A DNA stretch of 64,000 bases from CAMXAS01 sp964442435 (GTDB lineage Bacteria; Bacteroidota; Bacteroidia; Bacteroidales; P3), in the NCBI GenBank assembly GCA_964442435.1, contig CAYTZG010000002.1, positions 1-64,000 on the forward strand. Direction: 5' to 3'. Of this stretch, positions 18,082 through 26,098 are shown piece after piece. The stretch's first letter is position 1. The number at the start of each line of letters is the position of its first letter. Under the pieces are notes generated by a model, which had not been told where the DNA came from, made no database searches, and was given only the letters and a program-made list of their open reading frames with translations. Made by a program: the position numbers and the translations under genes.

Positions 18082-18351
18082 ATGAAGCAGGTCATCAGTA
18101 CCGGACAATTCAGGAAAGATATTAGGAAATATCGTCATCAGCCGTTAAAATTGCAGAAATTGTATGCGGTGGTCGCTAAATTGGCCCAAGGGGAAGCCTT
18201 GACTGCACAACAGCGTCCGCATAGTTTGTCGGGTGCATATAAGGGGTATATGGAGTGTCATATCGAAAATGATTTATTGCTGATATGGTTAGACGAAACC
18301 ATCGATATGATTAAGCTTGTCCGTTTTGGTTCCCATTCGGAATTGTTTTGA
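18082..18351 (+). CDS. YafQ-type mRNA interferase toxin (RelE superfamily)
   Basis: The 89-residue protein has the YafQ pattern: FRKDIRKYRHQ near the N-terminus, the central strand YMECHIENDLLLIWL and the end phrase VRFGSHSELF. YafQ cuts mRNA on the ribosome, and the C-terminal His in GSHSELF is the usual catalytic residue. It directly follows its antitoxin in a standard order. No terminator is seen at once; two strong hairpins follow at 18541 and 18622. Confidence 0.9.
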   Translation: MKQVISTGQFRKDIRKYRHQPLKLQKLYAVVAKLAQGEALTAQQRPHSLSGAYKGYMECHIENDLLLIWLDETIDMIKLVRFGSHSELF

Positions 18352-18540
18352 AGTAATATGTTCAATCGTCCTTTAACCACATCGAATTCGAGGGATAAAG
18401 AATGAAAAACAGGGGGGAAGAAAGCAATACACGCTACTCCAGCTACTCCAAAAGAAATTAGCGCGCAAGTGAACTTGGAATGCGGGATTACCTCGCTGCG
18501 CTCGGTGATCCTCGGGGGGGGCGCGGCAAAGCAATCGAGC

Positions 18541-18577
18541 AAAGCCATACTACGCTGCGCGTAGCATGGCTTTTTTT
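18541..18577 (+). terminator. Strong terminator hairpin
   Basis: Stem AAAGCCAT and CTACGC pairs with GCGTAG and ATGGCTTT around a TGC loop, with one A/C mismatch, followed by seven T. It is the first good plus-strand terminator after the toxin-antitoxin operon. Confidence 0.7.
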
Positions 18578-18621
18578 GTATCCTCATCCTCGCGCAAGCA
18601 AGCTTGGCTCGGATGTGATAC

Positions 18622-18654
18622 AAAAAAAAGCCGCTACCAAATGGTAGCGGCTTT
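18622..18654 (-). terminator. Terminator of tRNA-Ser
   Basis: A perfect 12-bp stem (AAAGCCGCTACC with GGTAGCGGCTTT, loop AAAT) lies 13 bp after the tRNA 3' end and has a run of T on the minus strand. Confidence 0.8.
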
Positions 18655-18667
18655 GCTCATTCCTTTG

Positions 18668-18752
18668 CGGAAAGACAGGGATTCGAACCCTGGGTACCCG
18701 AAGGCACAACGGTTTTCGAGACCGCCCCGATCGACCACTCCGGCATCTTTCC
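18668..18752 (-). tRNA. tRNA-Ser (anticodon CGA)
   Basis: On the minus strand a 7-bp acceptor stem GGAAAGA/TCTTTCC, a D arm, an anticodon loop with CGA, a variable arm of class II type (GTGCC TTCGGG region) and the T loop GGTTCGAATCC can be folded. The discriminator base is G. CCA is not encoded. Confidence 0.93.
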
Positions 18753-18828
18753 TTCGTTATGCGATTCATCCCCGCCTAAACCCATACTCCTCAACGGAAA
18801 ACGGCTGCGACGAATCGCTAACGAGCGG

Positions 18829-18836
18829 CAAAGGTA
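18829..18836 (-). promoter_or_regulatory. -7 element of tRNA-Ser
   Basis: On the minus strand TACCTTTG matches the consensus and stands about 77 bp upstream of the mature tRNA 5' end. Only a T-rich -33 region is seen. Confidence 0.5.
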
Positions 18837-18890
18837 CAAAAAAAAAGGAAAAAGAAAAACCGGCCACGGGTTAAGTACCGGCGCCTTGGC

Positions 18891-19448
18891 CTATCTCACC
18901 GTCTTGATGACGCGTGCCGGATTGCCGGCCACCACGGAAAAGGCGGCCACGTCTTTCGTGACGACACTGCCGGCCCCTATCACGCAATCATGGTCGATGG
19001 TCACGCCGGGCAAAACGACGACATTGCCGCCAAACCATACGTTGTGGCCGACCGTGATGGGCTTGGCGTATTCCAAGCCCTGATTGCGCCGTTCGGCGTC
19101 GAGCGGATGGATGGCGGTATAGAAAGCGCAATTCGGCCCGATGAAAACGTTGTCGCCGAACGACACCTTGGCTTCGTCGAGAATCACGAGATTGAAATTG
19201 GCAAAGAAATTCTCGCCGATTTCGATGTTGTAGCCATAGTCACAGTTGAAAGGCGCTACAACCGTGAAATTTTTGCCGGCCTTACCCAGCAAACGGCTCA
19301 GGATTTGGTTTTTCGCCCTTACCTCGGAAGGGCGCAGGTGGTTGAAATTGAAACATTGGTCTTGGCACGACAGGCGCTCATGGATGAGGTCTTGGTCGTA
19401 GTTCGCATCGTACAGCAGCCCTTTGGCGCATTTTTCTTTTTCCGTCAT
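18891..19448 (-). CDS. Sugar O-acetyltransferase (maltose/galactoside acetyltransferase family)
   Basis: The enzyme would move an acetyl group from acetyl-CoA to a sugar hydroxyl. The 185-residue protein starts with the Mac domain typical of this group (about residues 5-60) and continues as a left-handed beta-helix of hexapeptide repeats (for example IGENFF and VIGAGSVVTKDV). The catalytic His lies in AIHPLD. The length matches Maa/LacA. It is divergent from the Fur-family gene. The nearest -7 box ends four bases before its ATG, so the transcript may be leaderless. Confidence 0.92.
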   Translation of the reverse strand: MTEKEKCAKGLLYDANYDQDLIHERLSCQDQCFNFNHLRPSEVRAKNQILSRLLGKAGKNFTVVAPFNCDYGYNIEIGENFFANFNLVILDEAKVSFGDNVFIGPNCAFYTAIHPLDAERRNQGLEYAKPITVGHNVWFGGNVVVLPGVTIDHDCVIGAGSVVTKDVAAFSVVAGNPARVIKTVR

Positions 19449-19452
19449 GGCA

Positions 19453-19476
19453 CAAAATTATATAAGCGCAAAAATA
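19453..19476 (-). promoter_or_regulatory. Two overlapping -7 elements for the acetyltransferase gene
   Basis: On the minus strand TAATTTTG (19453-19460) ends four bases before the ATG, and TATTTTTG (19469-19476) lies 16 bp further up. Neither has a clear TTTG at -33. Confidence 0.45.
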
Positions 19477-19497
19477 ATCAATTATGTAATGATGTGT

Positions 19498-19505
19498 TAT
19501 CTTTG
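19498..19505 (+). promoter_or_regulatory. -7 element of the Fur-family gene
   Basis: TATCTTTG at 19498-19505 matches the consensus and lies 15 bp ahead of the ATG at 19521. No good -33 is seen, which may mean regulation by another factor. Confidence 0.5.
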
Positions 19506-19520
19506 TAGGAAATTTAGTAT

Positions 19521-19943
19521 ATGAACAAGGCCGAGATTGAACGTATTTTGACGGGCAGGGGCGTCAAGCCGACGGCCAACCGGATATTGGTCTTGAACGC
19601 CCTGATGACGGTGGCACGGCCTGTCTGTCTGGCGGATTTGGAATTGGCGTTGCATCCGATGGACAAGGCCAGCATCTTCCGGGCGCTTGAACTTTTTGCG
19701 GAAAAAGAGTTGCTCCATGTTATCGAGGACGGCAGCCGCTCGCAGAAATATGAATTCTGTCCCAGCGGAAGCCATCATTCCGTATCCGACCAACATGTGC
19801 ATTTTTATTGCGAAAAGTGCGATAAGGTCTATTGTTTCGATGACATCGCCGTGCCGCAGGTCGCTGTGCCCGAGGCGTTCAAAGTTAAGTCCATCAATTT
19901 CATGCTCAAGGGAATTTGTCCGCAATGTGTGCGTCAACAATAA
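19521..19943 (+). CDS. Fur family transcriptional regulator
   Basis: The 140-residue protein has an N-terminal winged helix (TANRILVLNALM, then the recognition helix near DKASIFRALELF). The C-terminal metal-binding dimerisation domain carries the HVHFYCEKC ligand motif and a second CxxC pair, CPQC, at the end for structural zinc. Which metal it senses (Fe, Zn or Mn/peroxide) cannot be told from sequence. It is followed within 11 bp by an outer-membrane protein gene, a likely operon partner and possible clue to a role in uptake. Confidence 0.93.
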   Translation: MNKAEIERILTGRGVKPTANRILVLNALMTVARPVCLADLELALHPMDKASIFRALELFAEKELLHVIEDGSRSQKYEFCPSGSHHSVSDQHVHFYCEKCDKVYCFDDIAVPQVAVPEAFKVKSINFMLKGICPQCVRQQ

Positions 19944-19954
19944 TCGGGAGGGGG

Positions 19955-20767
19955 ATGGACGCGGCCAAACGAATCCGGACGGTCTGCCGTTGGTGGATGG
20001 GCGTTCTTGTGGCGGTGTCGGGGGCGTTGGGCGGTCAGGGCTTGGCGGCGGAACCGCCGGCGGACGCGGGGGCGGCGGTCGGCTCCGGGTTGCGTCACCA
20101 CCTTTCGGTTTACGTGGGGAGCGTTTCCATCAAGGAAGGCTTTAACGGCGGCATGGTCTTCAACGGGCCGCAGGCGGCCGTGCGTTACGAACTGCATTGG
20201 TCGGCCGGCGTTTTCGATTTCGCCTATAGCCCCGAACTGGCGCTCGGCGTGCCGTTGAGCCGGGGCATGGCGGCCGTCAATTTGCAGATTACGCCCGTCG
20301 AACTCGCGTTTCAGGCGCCGGTCTGGCAAACGGGGCGTCATCGGTTGCAGCTCGGCGGCGAAGTGGCGGCGCGCTACCGCTATCAGACCTATCCCGATTT
20401 GCAGAACGCACATCTGTTTTGGTTTGGCGAAATCGGCCTGTCGTTGCGTCTGGGCTATGCGTTCCATTGGCAGGGCGGCCGGCTGAGCCTGCAATGGGCC
20501 AATTCGCTGTTGGGCTTCGTGTCGCATACGCCCGATAATCCGTCTTATTTCTATTCGTTGCGGTTGGCCGATTTTGTCGTGCGGCCGCATCAAAACCTGC
20601 AATTCGGCAGTTTCGACCGCTACGACCGCACGGTTGTCCGTCTGGAATACGCGCCGGCCGCCCTGCCGCCCCATGCGTTCGGCCTCGGCTTGGAATACGT
20701 GGGCTATTACGGGGCGGTGCGTTATCAAACCTTGAACTGTTATCTGCTATGGCGAAAGGTGTTTTAA
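19955..20767 (+). CDS. Exported outer-membrane-like protein
   Basis: The ATG at 19955 gives a protein of 270 residues with a signal peptide (basic start, hydrophobic core, cleavage near GLAAEPP). The mature part has alternating Tyr/Leu/Phe-rich strands and ends in LLWRKVF, with a terminal Phe as in beta-barrels. No family is recognised. It lies 11 bp after the Fur-family gene and overlaps the serine hydrolase gene by 19 bp, so these three genes probably form one operon. Confidence 0.7.
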   Translation: MDAAKRIRTVCRWWMGVLVAVSGALGGQGLAAEPPADAGAAVGSGLRHHLSVYVGSVSIKEGFNGGMVFNGPQAAVRYELHWSAGVFDFAYSPELALGVPLSRGMAAVNLQITPVELAFQAPVWQTGRHRLQLGGEVAARYRYQTYPDLQNAHLFWFGEIGLSLRLGYAFHWQGGRLSLQWANSLLGFVSHTPDNPSYFYSLRLADFVVRPHQNLQFGSFDRYDRTVVRLEYAPAALPPHAFGLGLEYVGYYGAVRYQTLNCYLLWRKVF

Positions 20768-21885
20768 AACGGTATGGCCGCGCCGTAGCGGCGGGGATGG
20801 CGCTGGCGGCGGTGGGCGTGCTGTTGCCGGCCTGTTTGAAGGAAGACGCGTTGAAATTGCCGTTTACGACCTACGCGCCGGCGGCCTTGGCCGACGGCTG
20901 GGTGGTGGCTACGCCGGAGGAGGCGGGCATGGACGGGGCGGCGCTGACGCGTATCTACCGCGACTTTCACGAAAAAAGCGACTTATGGCAGGTGCGTAGC
21001 CTGCTCGTGTTCCGGCATGGGCGGCTTGTGGCGGAGAGTTATACGAAAGACACGGCCGACCGCACGCGGCCGACGGCCGTCTGGTCGTGCACCAAGCAGG
21101 TCATGGCCTTGCTGACGGGCATGGCCTTGGAGCGGCGGCTCATCGACACGGCTTCCGCCATCGACCGTTATCTGCCGGCCTCGGCCGCCTCCCATCCCGA
21201 CAAGGCCGCCATCCGCATCGGCGACCTGCTGACGATGCGCTCGGGCATTGGCTTTGAGAACGGCGGGCTGAACGGCGGTTCGAATCAATTGCTGAAACAG
21301 GTGCCGGACAACAGCCTGGATTTCGTGTTGGGCTTGCCGCTCCGCCATCCGCCCGGCACGACGTTCCATTACAGCGACGGCGACCCGCAAATCCTGTCGG
21401 CTGTCTTGCAGGCGCAGACCGGACGGAGTGTCCGCGACTGGGCGTGCGAGGTGCTGTTTGAGCCGCTCGGGATGCGGCATTACGATTGGATTGCCTACCG
21501 CGACGGCCTTACGATGGGCGCTTTCGGCATTTCCGCCACTCCGCGGGAAATGGCCCGCTTCGGGCAACTGGTGCTTGACGGCGGGCGGTGGCGGGGCGTG
21601 CCGTTGGTTTCGCCCGATTGGGTGGCCACGATGACCGCGCCCAAGGTGTCGGCCCAAGAAACGGCCTATCACGGGCTGTCGTTCGGCTATTATTGGTGGG
21701 TTGACGAAACGCGCGGCGTCGTTTTCATGAACGGGCAGGGCGGGCAGTTCGTGTTCGTCAAGCCGGACGCGGGCTTGGTCGTGGTCATGACCGCCGAGCC
21801 TAACACGCAGGGCAAGCATCAGTTCGCCGTAACGACGGCTTTGGACGTGTTGGACGCGATTTTTGATTGTATAATGTTAAGATAA
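20749..21885 (+). CDS. Serine hydrolase of the beta-lactamase family, lipoprotein
   Basis: The 378-residue protein starts with a lipoprotein signal (lipobox LLPAC). SCTK (Ser113, Lys116) is the nucleophile motif, HYSDGD takes the place of Tyr-x-Asn, and a GQGGQFVFV strand stands in the KTG position. The overall form matches the esterase/6-aminohexanoate-hydrolase branch of class C-like serine hydrolases. It overlaps the preceding gene by 19 bp, indicating translational coupling. The substrate is unknown. Confidence 0.88.
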   Translation: MAKGVLKRYGRAVAAGMALAAVGVLLPACLKEDALKLPFTTYAPAALADGWVVATPEEAGMDGAALTRIYRDFHEKSDLWQVRSLLVFRHGRLVAESYTKDTADRTRPTAVWSCTKQVMALLTGMALERRLIDTASAIDRYLPASAASHPDKAAIRIGDLLTMRSGIGFENGGLNGGSNQLLKQVPDNSLDFVLGLPLRHPPGTTFHYSDGDPQILSAVLQAQTGRSVRDWACEVLFEPLGMRHYDWIAYRDGLTMGAFGISATPREMARFGQLVLDGGRWRGVPLVSPDWVATMTAPKVSAQETAYHGLSFGYYWWVDETRGVVFMNGQGGQFVFVKPDAGLVVVMTAEPNTQGKHQFAVTTALDVLDAIFDCIMLR

Positions 21886-21913
21886 ACGTGCATGGTATTA
21901 CGAAAATCGGCAG

Positions 21914-21946
21914 TTGGACAGTTTATAAATAATTTATGTATCTTTG
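21914..21946 (+). promoter_or_regulatory. Promoter of the lipoprotein at 22037
   Basis: TATCTTTG (21939-21946) with TTGG (21914-21917) 21 nt upstream. The leader would be about 85 nt. Confidence 0.55.
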
Positions 21947-22036
21947 CATTCAAACAATTAACTACTTTGAGTATAAAAAAATATCAATCTATTTGCGGCT
22001 CTCTTGTCTTGTTAGTATCACATATTCGTTGTAATT

Positions 22037-22483
22037 ATGAAAAAATCTTTTGTCTTTGCCCTTATGGTGCTAACTTTGGCAATATGCTTATGTTCCTGCG
22101 GGCGAGGGTGTAAAACGAGGAATTGGCAAGGTGGCAAAGAAATTCCTGCAGAAGGGGGAACGGTGGTTTGGCGGCCGACGCTTGATGTCAACGTCCAAGT
22201 CATTCCTAACATCAGGGCGTTAGGCTGTGGATTTTACGATTCTAACTATAACTGGATTAGTTTTGCGCAATTGGATGCTGACTCTGTGAAGATAAAAGGA
22301 GAGGGATATGAGAAAATCACAGGAGAGTGGTTTGAGGTGTTTGCTTCGACGAATGTTGTAATCGTATCTTTTTCAGCCAATGATACTTCGTCCAACGAAA
22401 GAGTATTAGATGCCTTTATTTCAGATGGGGAATATGAATTAGGGCCGGATGTAAGGGTGTCTCAGTGTCCTAAATTGAGGTAA
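22037..22483 (+). CDS. Small lipoprotein with BACON-like fold
   Basis: This 148-residue protein has a lipoprotein signal with lipobox CLCSC. The rest reads like a single BACON/Ig-type beta domain: an EGGTVVW opening, a GEWFEV core strand, a VSFSANDTSSNER turn and a final VRVSQ strand. It has its own promoter and a strong terminator, so it is monocistronic. Function unknown; such lipoproteins are often surface-exposed in this phylum. Confidence 0.75.
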   Translation: MKKSFVFALMVLTLAICLCSCGRGCKTRNWQGGKEIPAEGGTVVWRPTLDVNVQVIPNIRALGCGFYDSNYNWISFAQLDADSVKIKGEGYEKITGEWFEVFASTNVVIVSFSANDTSSNERVLDAFISDGEYELGPDVRVSQCPKLR

Positions 22484-22511
22484 CAAGAGTAGTAAGATAG
22501 ACCTTTTAGAG

Positions 22512-22552
22512 AAAAGAGCGGGTTGAAATACTTTTAACCTGCTCTTTTTTTT
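22512..22552 (+). terminator. Terminator of the small lipoprotein gene
   Basis: A 13-bp stem (AAAAGAGCGGGTT with AACCTGCTCTTTT, one G-T pair) is followed by eight T. Confidence 0.85.
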
Positions 22553-22633
22553 ACACCCTATCGTTTGTTTGTAGCCGCTTATGGTTTGAGCAAACGGATG
22601 TTTCCAAACCTTGACGGATTGCCTATAAATGCT

Positions 22634-22641
22634 TACATTTG
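22634..22641 (+). promoter_or_regulatory. -7 element of the tricorn-type protease gene
   Basis: TACATTTG stands 26 bp before the ATG at 22668. This makes the upstream in-frame codon at 22629 unlikely as a start. Confidence 0.55.
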
Positions 22642-22667
22642 CCTATCAAACCTTATTATACAGAAGT

Positions 22668-25600
22668 ATGAAGAATTATGTTTTAGCGTTTTGCGCGCTC
22701 TTGTGCGGCGCGTTCCCGCTACAGGCCCAACAGTCGGCGGATGCGCCGCTGTGGCTCCGCTATCCGGCCGTTTCTCCGGACGGCAAACAGATTGCGTTCG
22801 GCTATGAGGGCGACCTCTATGTGGTGCCGGTGGAAGGCGGTACGGCCCGTCAGTTGACCACCAACAGCGCCTACGACGCCCGCCCCGTATGGAGTCCGGA
22901 CGGCAGCCGCCTCGCGTTCATGAGCGACCGTGAGGGTAGCAGAGATATATACGTTATGTCGGTGGACGGCGGCGCGGCCAAGCGGGTCACGACGCGGAGC
23001 GGGGTTGAGATTCCCTATGTGTTCCAGCCCGACAACACGATTATTTTCGGTACGGCGGCGATGCCGACGGCCATGGACCGTCAGATGCCGCAAAGCACTT
23101 ATCCGCAACTCTATAAAGTTTCGGTCGATGGCGGCCGCCCCGAGCTCTACCAGCCGCAGCCGATGCTCGACATCAGTCTGGCGCCCGATGGCCGTATCCT
23201 CTACAACGACAGCAAGGGCTACGAAGACCCGTGGCGCAAGCATCACACCTCGTCGGTTACGCGCGACATCTGGCTATTCGACAAGGGGGAATATACGCGT
23301 CTGACCGACTTCAAGGGCGAAGACCGCAACCCGGTTTGGGCGTCCGATTACAAGCATTACTATTATCTGAGCGAACAGGACGGCAGTTTCAACGTTTATA
23401 AGCGTGAAGCCGTGCCGGGTTCGGCGGCTCAGAAACTGACCGACTTTCAGACGCATCCGGTCCGTTTCCTGAGTGTTTCGGCCGACGGTCTGTTGTGCTT
23501 TACCTACAACGGCGAGATTTACACGATGCGCGAGGGGGCGCAGCCGGTCAAGCTGGCGGTTCGGATTGTGAACGACCCCGCCGAAAAGGAAGCGGTCAAG
23601 CAGATTCTGCGCAGCGGCGCTTCCGAAATCGCCGTTTCGCCGGATGGCAATGAAATCGCGTTCGTCTTGAAAGGCGACGTCTATGTGACGTCGGTCGAAT
23701 ACGAGACGACGAAGCGGGTGACGAACACGCCCGAATATGAGCGCAACATCGATTTTGCGCCGGATGGCCGTTCGATAGCCTATGCGTCCGAACGCAACGG
23801 CCTTTGGCAGATTTACCAGACGTCGATTGTTTCCAAGGACGAAGACGGATTCGCCTATGCGACCGAACTCAAGGAAGAACCGTTGGCCAAGTCGGAGGCC
23901 ACGAGCTTCTATCCCAAATACAGCCCCGACGGCAAGTCGTTGGCCTTTTTGCGGAACCGCACCGAAATCTGCGTCTTGGACTTGAAATCGGGCAAGGTGC
24001 ATACGGCCATGGACGGCAAATACGAATATTCGTACAGCGACGGTGACCAGTCGTTCAGCTGGAGTCCCGACAGCCGCTGGATTCTGACGGGCTATATCGG
24101 CACGGGCGGCTGGAACCATAAGGACTTGGCGATGGTCAAGGCCGACGGCTCGGGCGAAATCCACAACCTGACGAACAGCGGTTACAGCGAGTTCGACGGT
24201 CAGTGGGCGCTGGGCGGCAAGGCCATGATGTTTATCAGCGACCGCAACGGCTACCGCAGCCACGGTTCGTGGGGCAGCGAAGTCGATATCTATCTGATGT
24301 TCTTTGACCGTGAGGCTTACGAACGTTTCAAAATGGACAAGGAAAGCGTGGCCTTGGCCGACAAGAAGAAAGAATCGGAAAAGGGCAAGAAGGACAAGAA
24401 AGAGGCTGACAGCGCTTCCGACAAGGTGGAGCCGCTGACGTTCGATTGGAATTATCTCGATGAACGCACGGTGCGGCTGACGTCGGTTGACAATGTGGGG
24501 GATATGTTCCTCGACAAGGACGGCGAAAAACTCTACTACATTGCGCCCAATCAGGACAAGTTCGCGTTGTGGGTTAAAGATTTGCGCGAGGGTAAGACCG
24601 AAATCAAGGTGCGTGACGTGGGCTACGGCGCGCTGTTGCCCACCCAAGACGGTTCGGCCTTCTTCATGTTGGGGCGCAACGGCATTCAGAAAATAACGGC
24701 GGCCAGCGGCGAGGTGGAATCGGTGGATTTCGCGGCCGTGCATACGGCTTTCCCCGCCAAGGAACGCGCCTATTGGTTCAACCATATCTGGCGTCAGGTG
24801 CTCGACAAGTTCTACGACCCGACGTTCCGCGGTATGGATTGGAAAGCGTTTTACGACAACTACGCGCGCTTCCTGCCGCATATCAACAACGGCTACGATT
24901 TCTCCGAGATGGCGAGCGAACTGTTGGGCGAACTCAACGCCTCGCATACGGGGTGCCGTTTCTATGGCAACGGCGGCGGCATGAGCACGGCGGAACTGGG
25001 TGTGTTCCTCGATCCGGCCTTCAAGGGCGACGGCTTGAAAATTCAGGAAGTGCTGTTCAACGGGCCGTTTGCCGTCGTGACGCCGGAAGTCAAGGCGGGC
25101 GACGTGATTACGCATATCGACGGCCAGGCCGTCAAAGCCGGCGAAGACTACTATCCGCTGCTGGAAGGCAAGGTGGGCGTCAAGACGCGCTTCACGATAC
25201 AGCCGGCCAAGGGCAAGGCGTTTGACGTGACGGTAAAGCCGATTTCCGCCGGCGCGCAGTATGACCTGCTGTATCACCGTTGGGTAAAGCGCAACGAAGC
25301 GCTCGTGGATTCGCTGTCGAACGGCCGCTTGGCTTACGTTCATATAGAAGGCATGGACTCGCCGAGTTTCCGCCGCGTATATCGTCAGTTGCTCAACGAC
25401 AAGAACCGCAACCGCGAGGCCGTGATAGTGGATACGCGCCATAACGGCGGCGGCTGGCTGCACGACGATGTGGCCACGCTTTTGAGCGGCAAGCGTTACG
25501 TCCGCTTCTCGCCGCGCGGCCAGTTCGTTTCCGATGAACCCTATGGCAAGTGGACGAAGCCGTCCTGTATGCTCGTGGGCGAAAACAACTATTCCGACGC

Positions 25601-25889
25601 GCACGGTACGCCTTTCGTTTACAAAGCCTTGGGTATCGGTAAACTCATCGGGGCGCCGGTGCCCGGCACGATGACGGCCGTATGGTGGGAGTCGTTGCCC
25701 GGCGGGTATGTGTTCGGCATTCCGCAGGTGGGGACGTTGGACGAAGACGGCAACTATCTGGAGAATCAGGAATTGCAGCCCGACGTCTTGATTTACAATA
25801 CCCCCGCGACGATGGCCGCCGGCCGTGACCTGCAGATAGAAAAGGCCGTCGAGGTCATGTTGCAGGAAGCGGATGCGTTGAAGAAGTAA
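22668..25889 (+). CDS. Tricorn-type S41 protease
   Basis: The 1073-residue protein has a signal peptide ending near LQAQ. Two WD40-like (PD40) beta-propellers follow (roughly residues 25-330 and 330-640), with repeated phrases such as SPDG and ASERNGLWQIY. A Lys/Glu-rich spacer lies near residue 575. Then come a tricorn C1 segment, a PDZ domain (around 790-860) and an S41 peptidase core. His760 in NASHTG, Ser976 in NNYSDAH and a Glu in TAVWWE correspond to the tricorn catalytic residues. It would degrade peptides in the periplasm or outside. It has its own promoter. Confidence 0.95.
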   Translation: MKNYVLAFCALLCGAFPLQAQQSADAPLWLRYPAVSPDGKQIAFGYEGDLYVVPVEGGTARQLTTNSAYDARPVWSPDGSRLAFMSDREGSRDIYVMSVDGGAAKRVTTRSGVEIPYVFQPDNTIIFGTAAMPTAMDRQMPQSTYPQLYKVSVDGGRPELYQPQPMLDISLAPDGRILYNDSKGYEDPWRKHHTSSVTRDIWLFDKGEYTRLTDFKGEDRNPVWASDYKHYYYLSEQDGSFNVYKREAVPGSAAQKLTDFQTHPVRFLSVSADGLLCFTYNGEIYTMREGAQPVKLAVRIVNDPAEKEAVKQILRSGASEIAVSPDGNEIAFVLKGDVYVTSVEYETTKRVTNTPEYERNIDFAPDGRSIAYASERNGLWQIYQTSIVSKDEDGFAYATELKEEPLAKSEATSFYPKYSPDGKSLAFLRNRTEICVLDLKSGKVHTAMDGKYEYSYSDGDQSFSWSPDSRWILTGYIGTGGWNHKDLAMVKADGSGEIHNLTNSGYSEFDGQWALGGKAMMFISDRNGYRSHGSWGSEVDIYLMFFDREAYERFKMDKESVALADKKKESEKGKKDKKEADSASDKVEPLTFDWNYLDERTVRLTSVDNVGDMFLDKDGEKLYYIAPNQDKFALWVKDLREGKTEIKVRDVGYGALLPTQDGSAFFMLGRNGIQKITAASGEVESVDFAAVHTAFPAKERAYWFNHIWRQVLDKFYDPTFRGMDWKAFYDNYARFLPHINNGYDFSEMASELLGELNASHTGCRFYGNGGGMSTAELGVFLDPAFKGDGLKIQEVLFNGPFAVVTPEVKAGDVITHIDGQAVKAGEDYYPLLEGKVGVKTRFTIQPAKGKAFDVTVKPISAGAQYDLLYHRWVKRNEALVDSLSNGRLAYVHIEGMDSPSFRRVYRQLLNDKNRNREAVIVDTRHNGGGWLHDDVATLLSGKRYVRFSPRGQFVSDEPYGKWTKPSCMLVGENNYSDAHGTPFVYKALGIGKLIGAPVPGTMTAVWWESLPGGYVFGIPQVGTLDEDGNYLENQELQPDVLIYNTPATMAAGRDLQIEKAVEVMLQEADALKK

Positions 25890-25908
25890 AAAAAATGGGG
25901 GCGGGGTA

Positions 25909-25939
25909 TTGCTATATCAAAAAAAAAGTGTTACCTTTG
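25909..25939 (+). promoter_or_regulatory. Promoter of tRNA-Asn
   Basis: TACCTTTG (25932-25939) with ATTG (25909-25912) 19 nt upstream. It starts transcription about 20 nt before the mature tRNA. Confidence 0.6.
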
Positions 25940-25963
25940 CCCCCGTTTTCATGATTGTAGAAA

Positions 25964-26037
25964 GCTTCCTTAGCTCAGCTGGTTAGAGCATCTGACTGTT
26001 AATCAGAGGGTCCAAGGTTCAAGTCCTTGAGGGAGCG
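25964..26037 (+). tRNA. tRNA-Asn (anticodon GTT)
   Basis: GCTTCCT pairs with AGGGAGC (one T-G pair) as acceptor stem. The D arm (AGCTCAGCTGGTTAGAGC), the anticodon stem CTGAC with loop TGTTAAT giving GTT, and the T loop GGTTCAAGTCC are all present. The discriminator base is G. Confidence 0.95.
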
Positions 26038-26038
26038 C

Positions 26039-26070
26039 AAAAGGGCAGTCCGACAAAGGCTGCCTTTTTT
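26039..26070 (+). terminator. Terminator of tRNA-Asn
   Basis: GGCAG/CTGCC stem flanked by paired A and T runs, with one bulged G, ending in six T. It separates the tRNA from the dus start. Confidence 0.6.
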
Positions 26071-26098
26071 GTTTTCAATACCAACCAAACCGCGCGTC

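Larger units (their letters stand above)
18352..18667. other. Gene-free stretch with two strong hairpins
   Basis: No coding region is supported here; the frames on both strands are low-complexity. It contains the phrase CAAGCAAGCTTGG (also seen near 63580), a GC-rich run around 18520, and the two terminator hairpins listed separately. Confidence 0.6.

Noticed and set aside
23274..25604. Minus-strand frame of 776 codons opposite the tricorn-type protease, and similar frames opposite mutL (3945-5786) and hutU (48615-50669)
   Set aside because: Composition is that of antisense frames of GC-rich genes; the sense genes have clear motifs.
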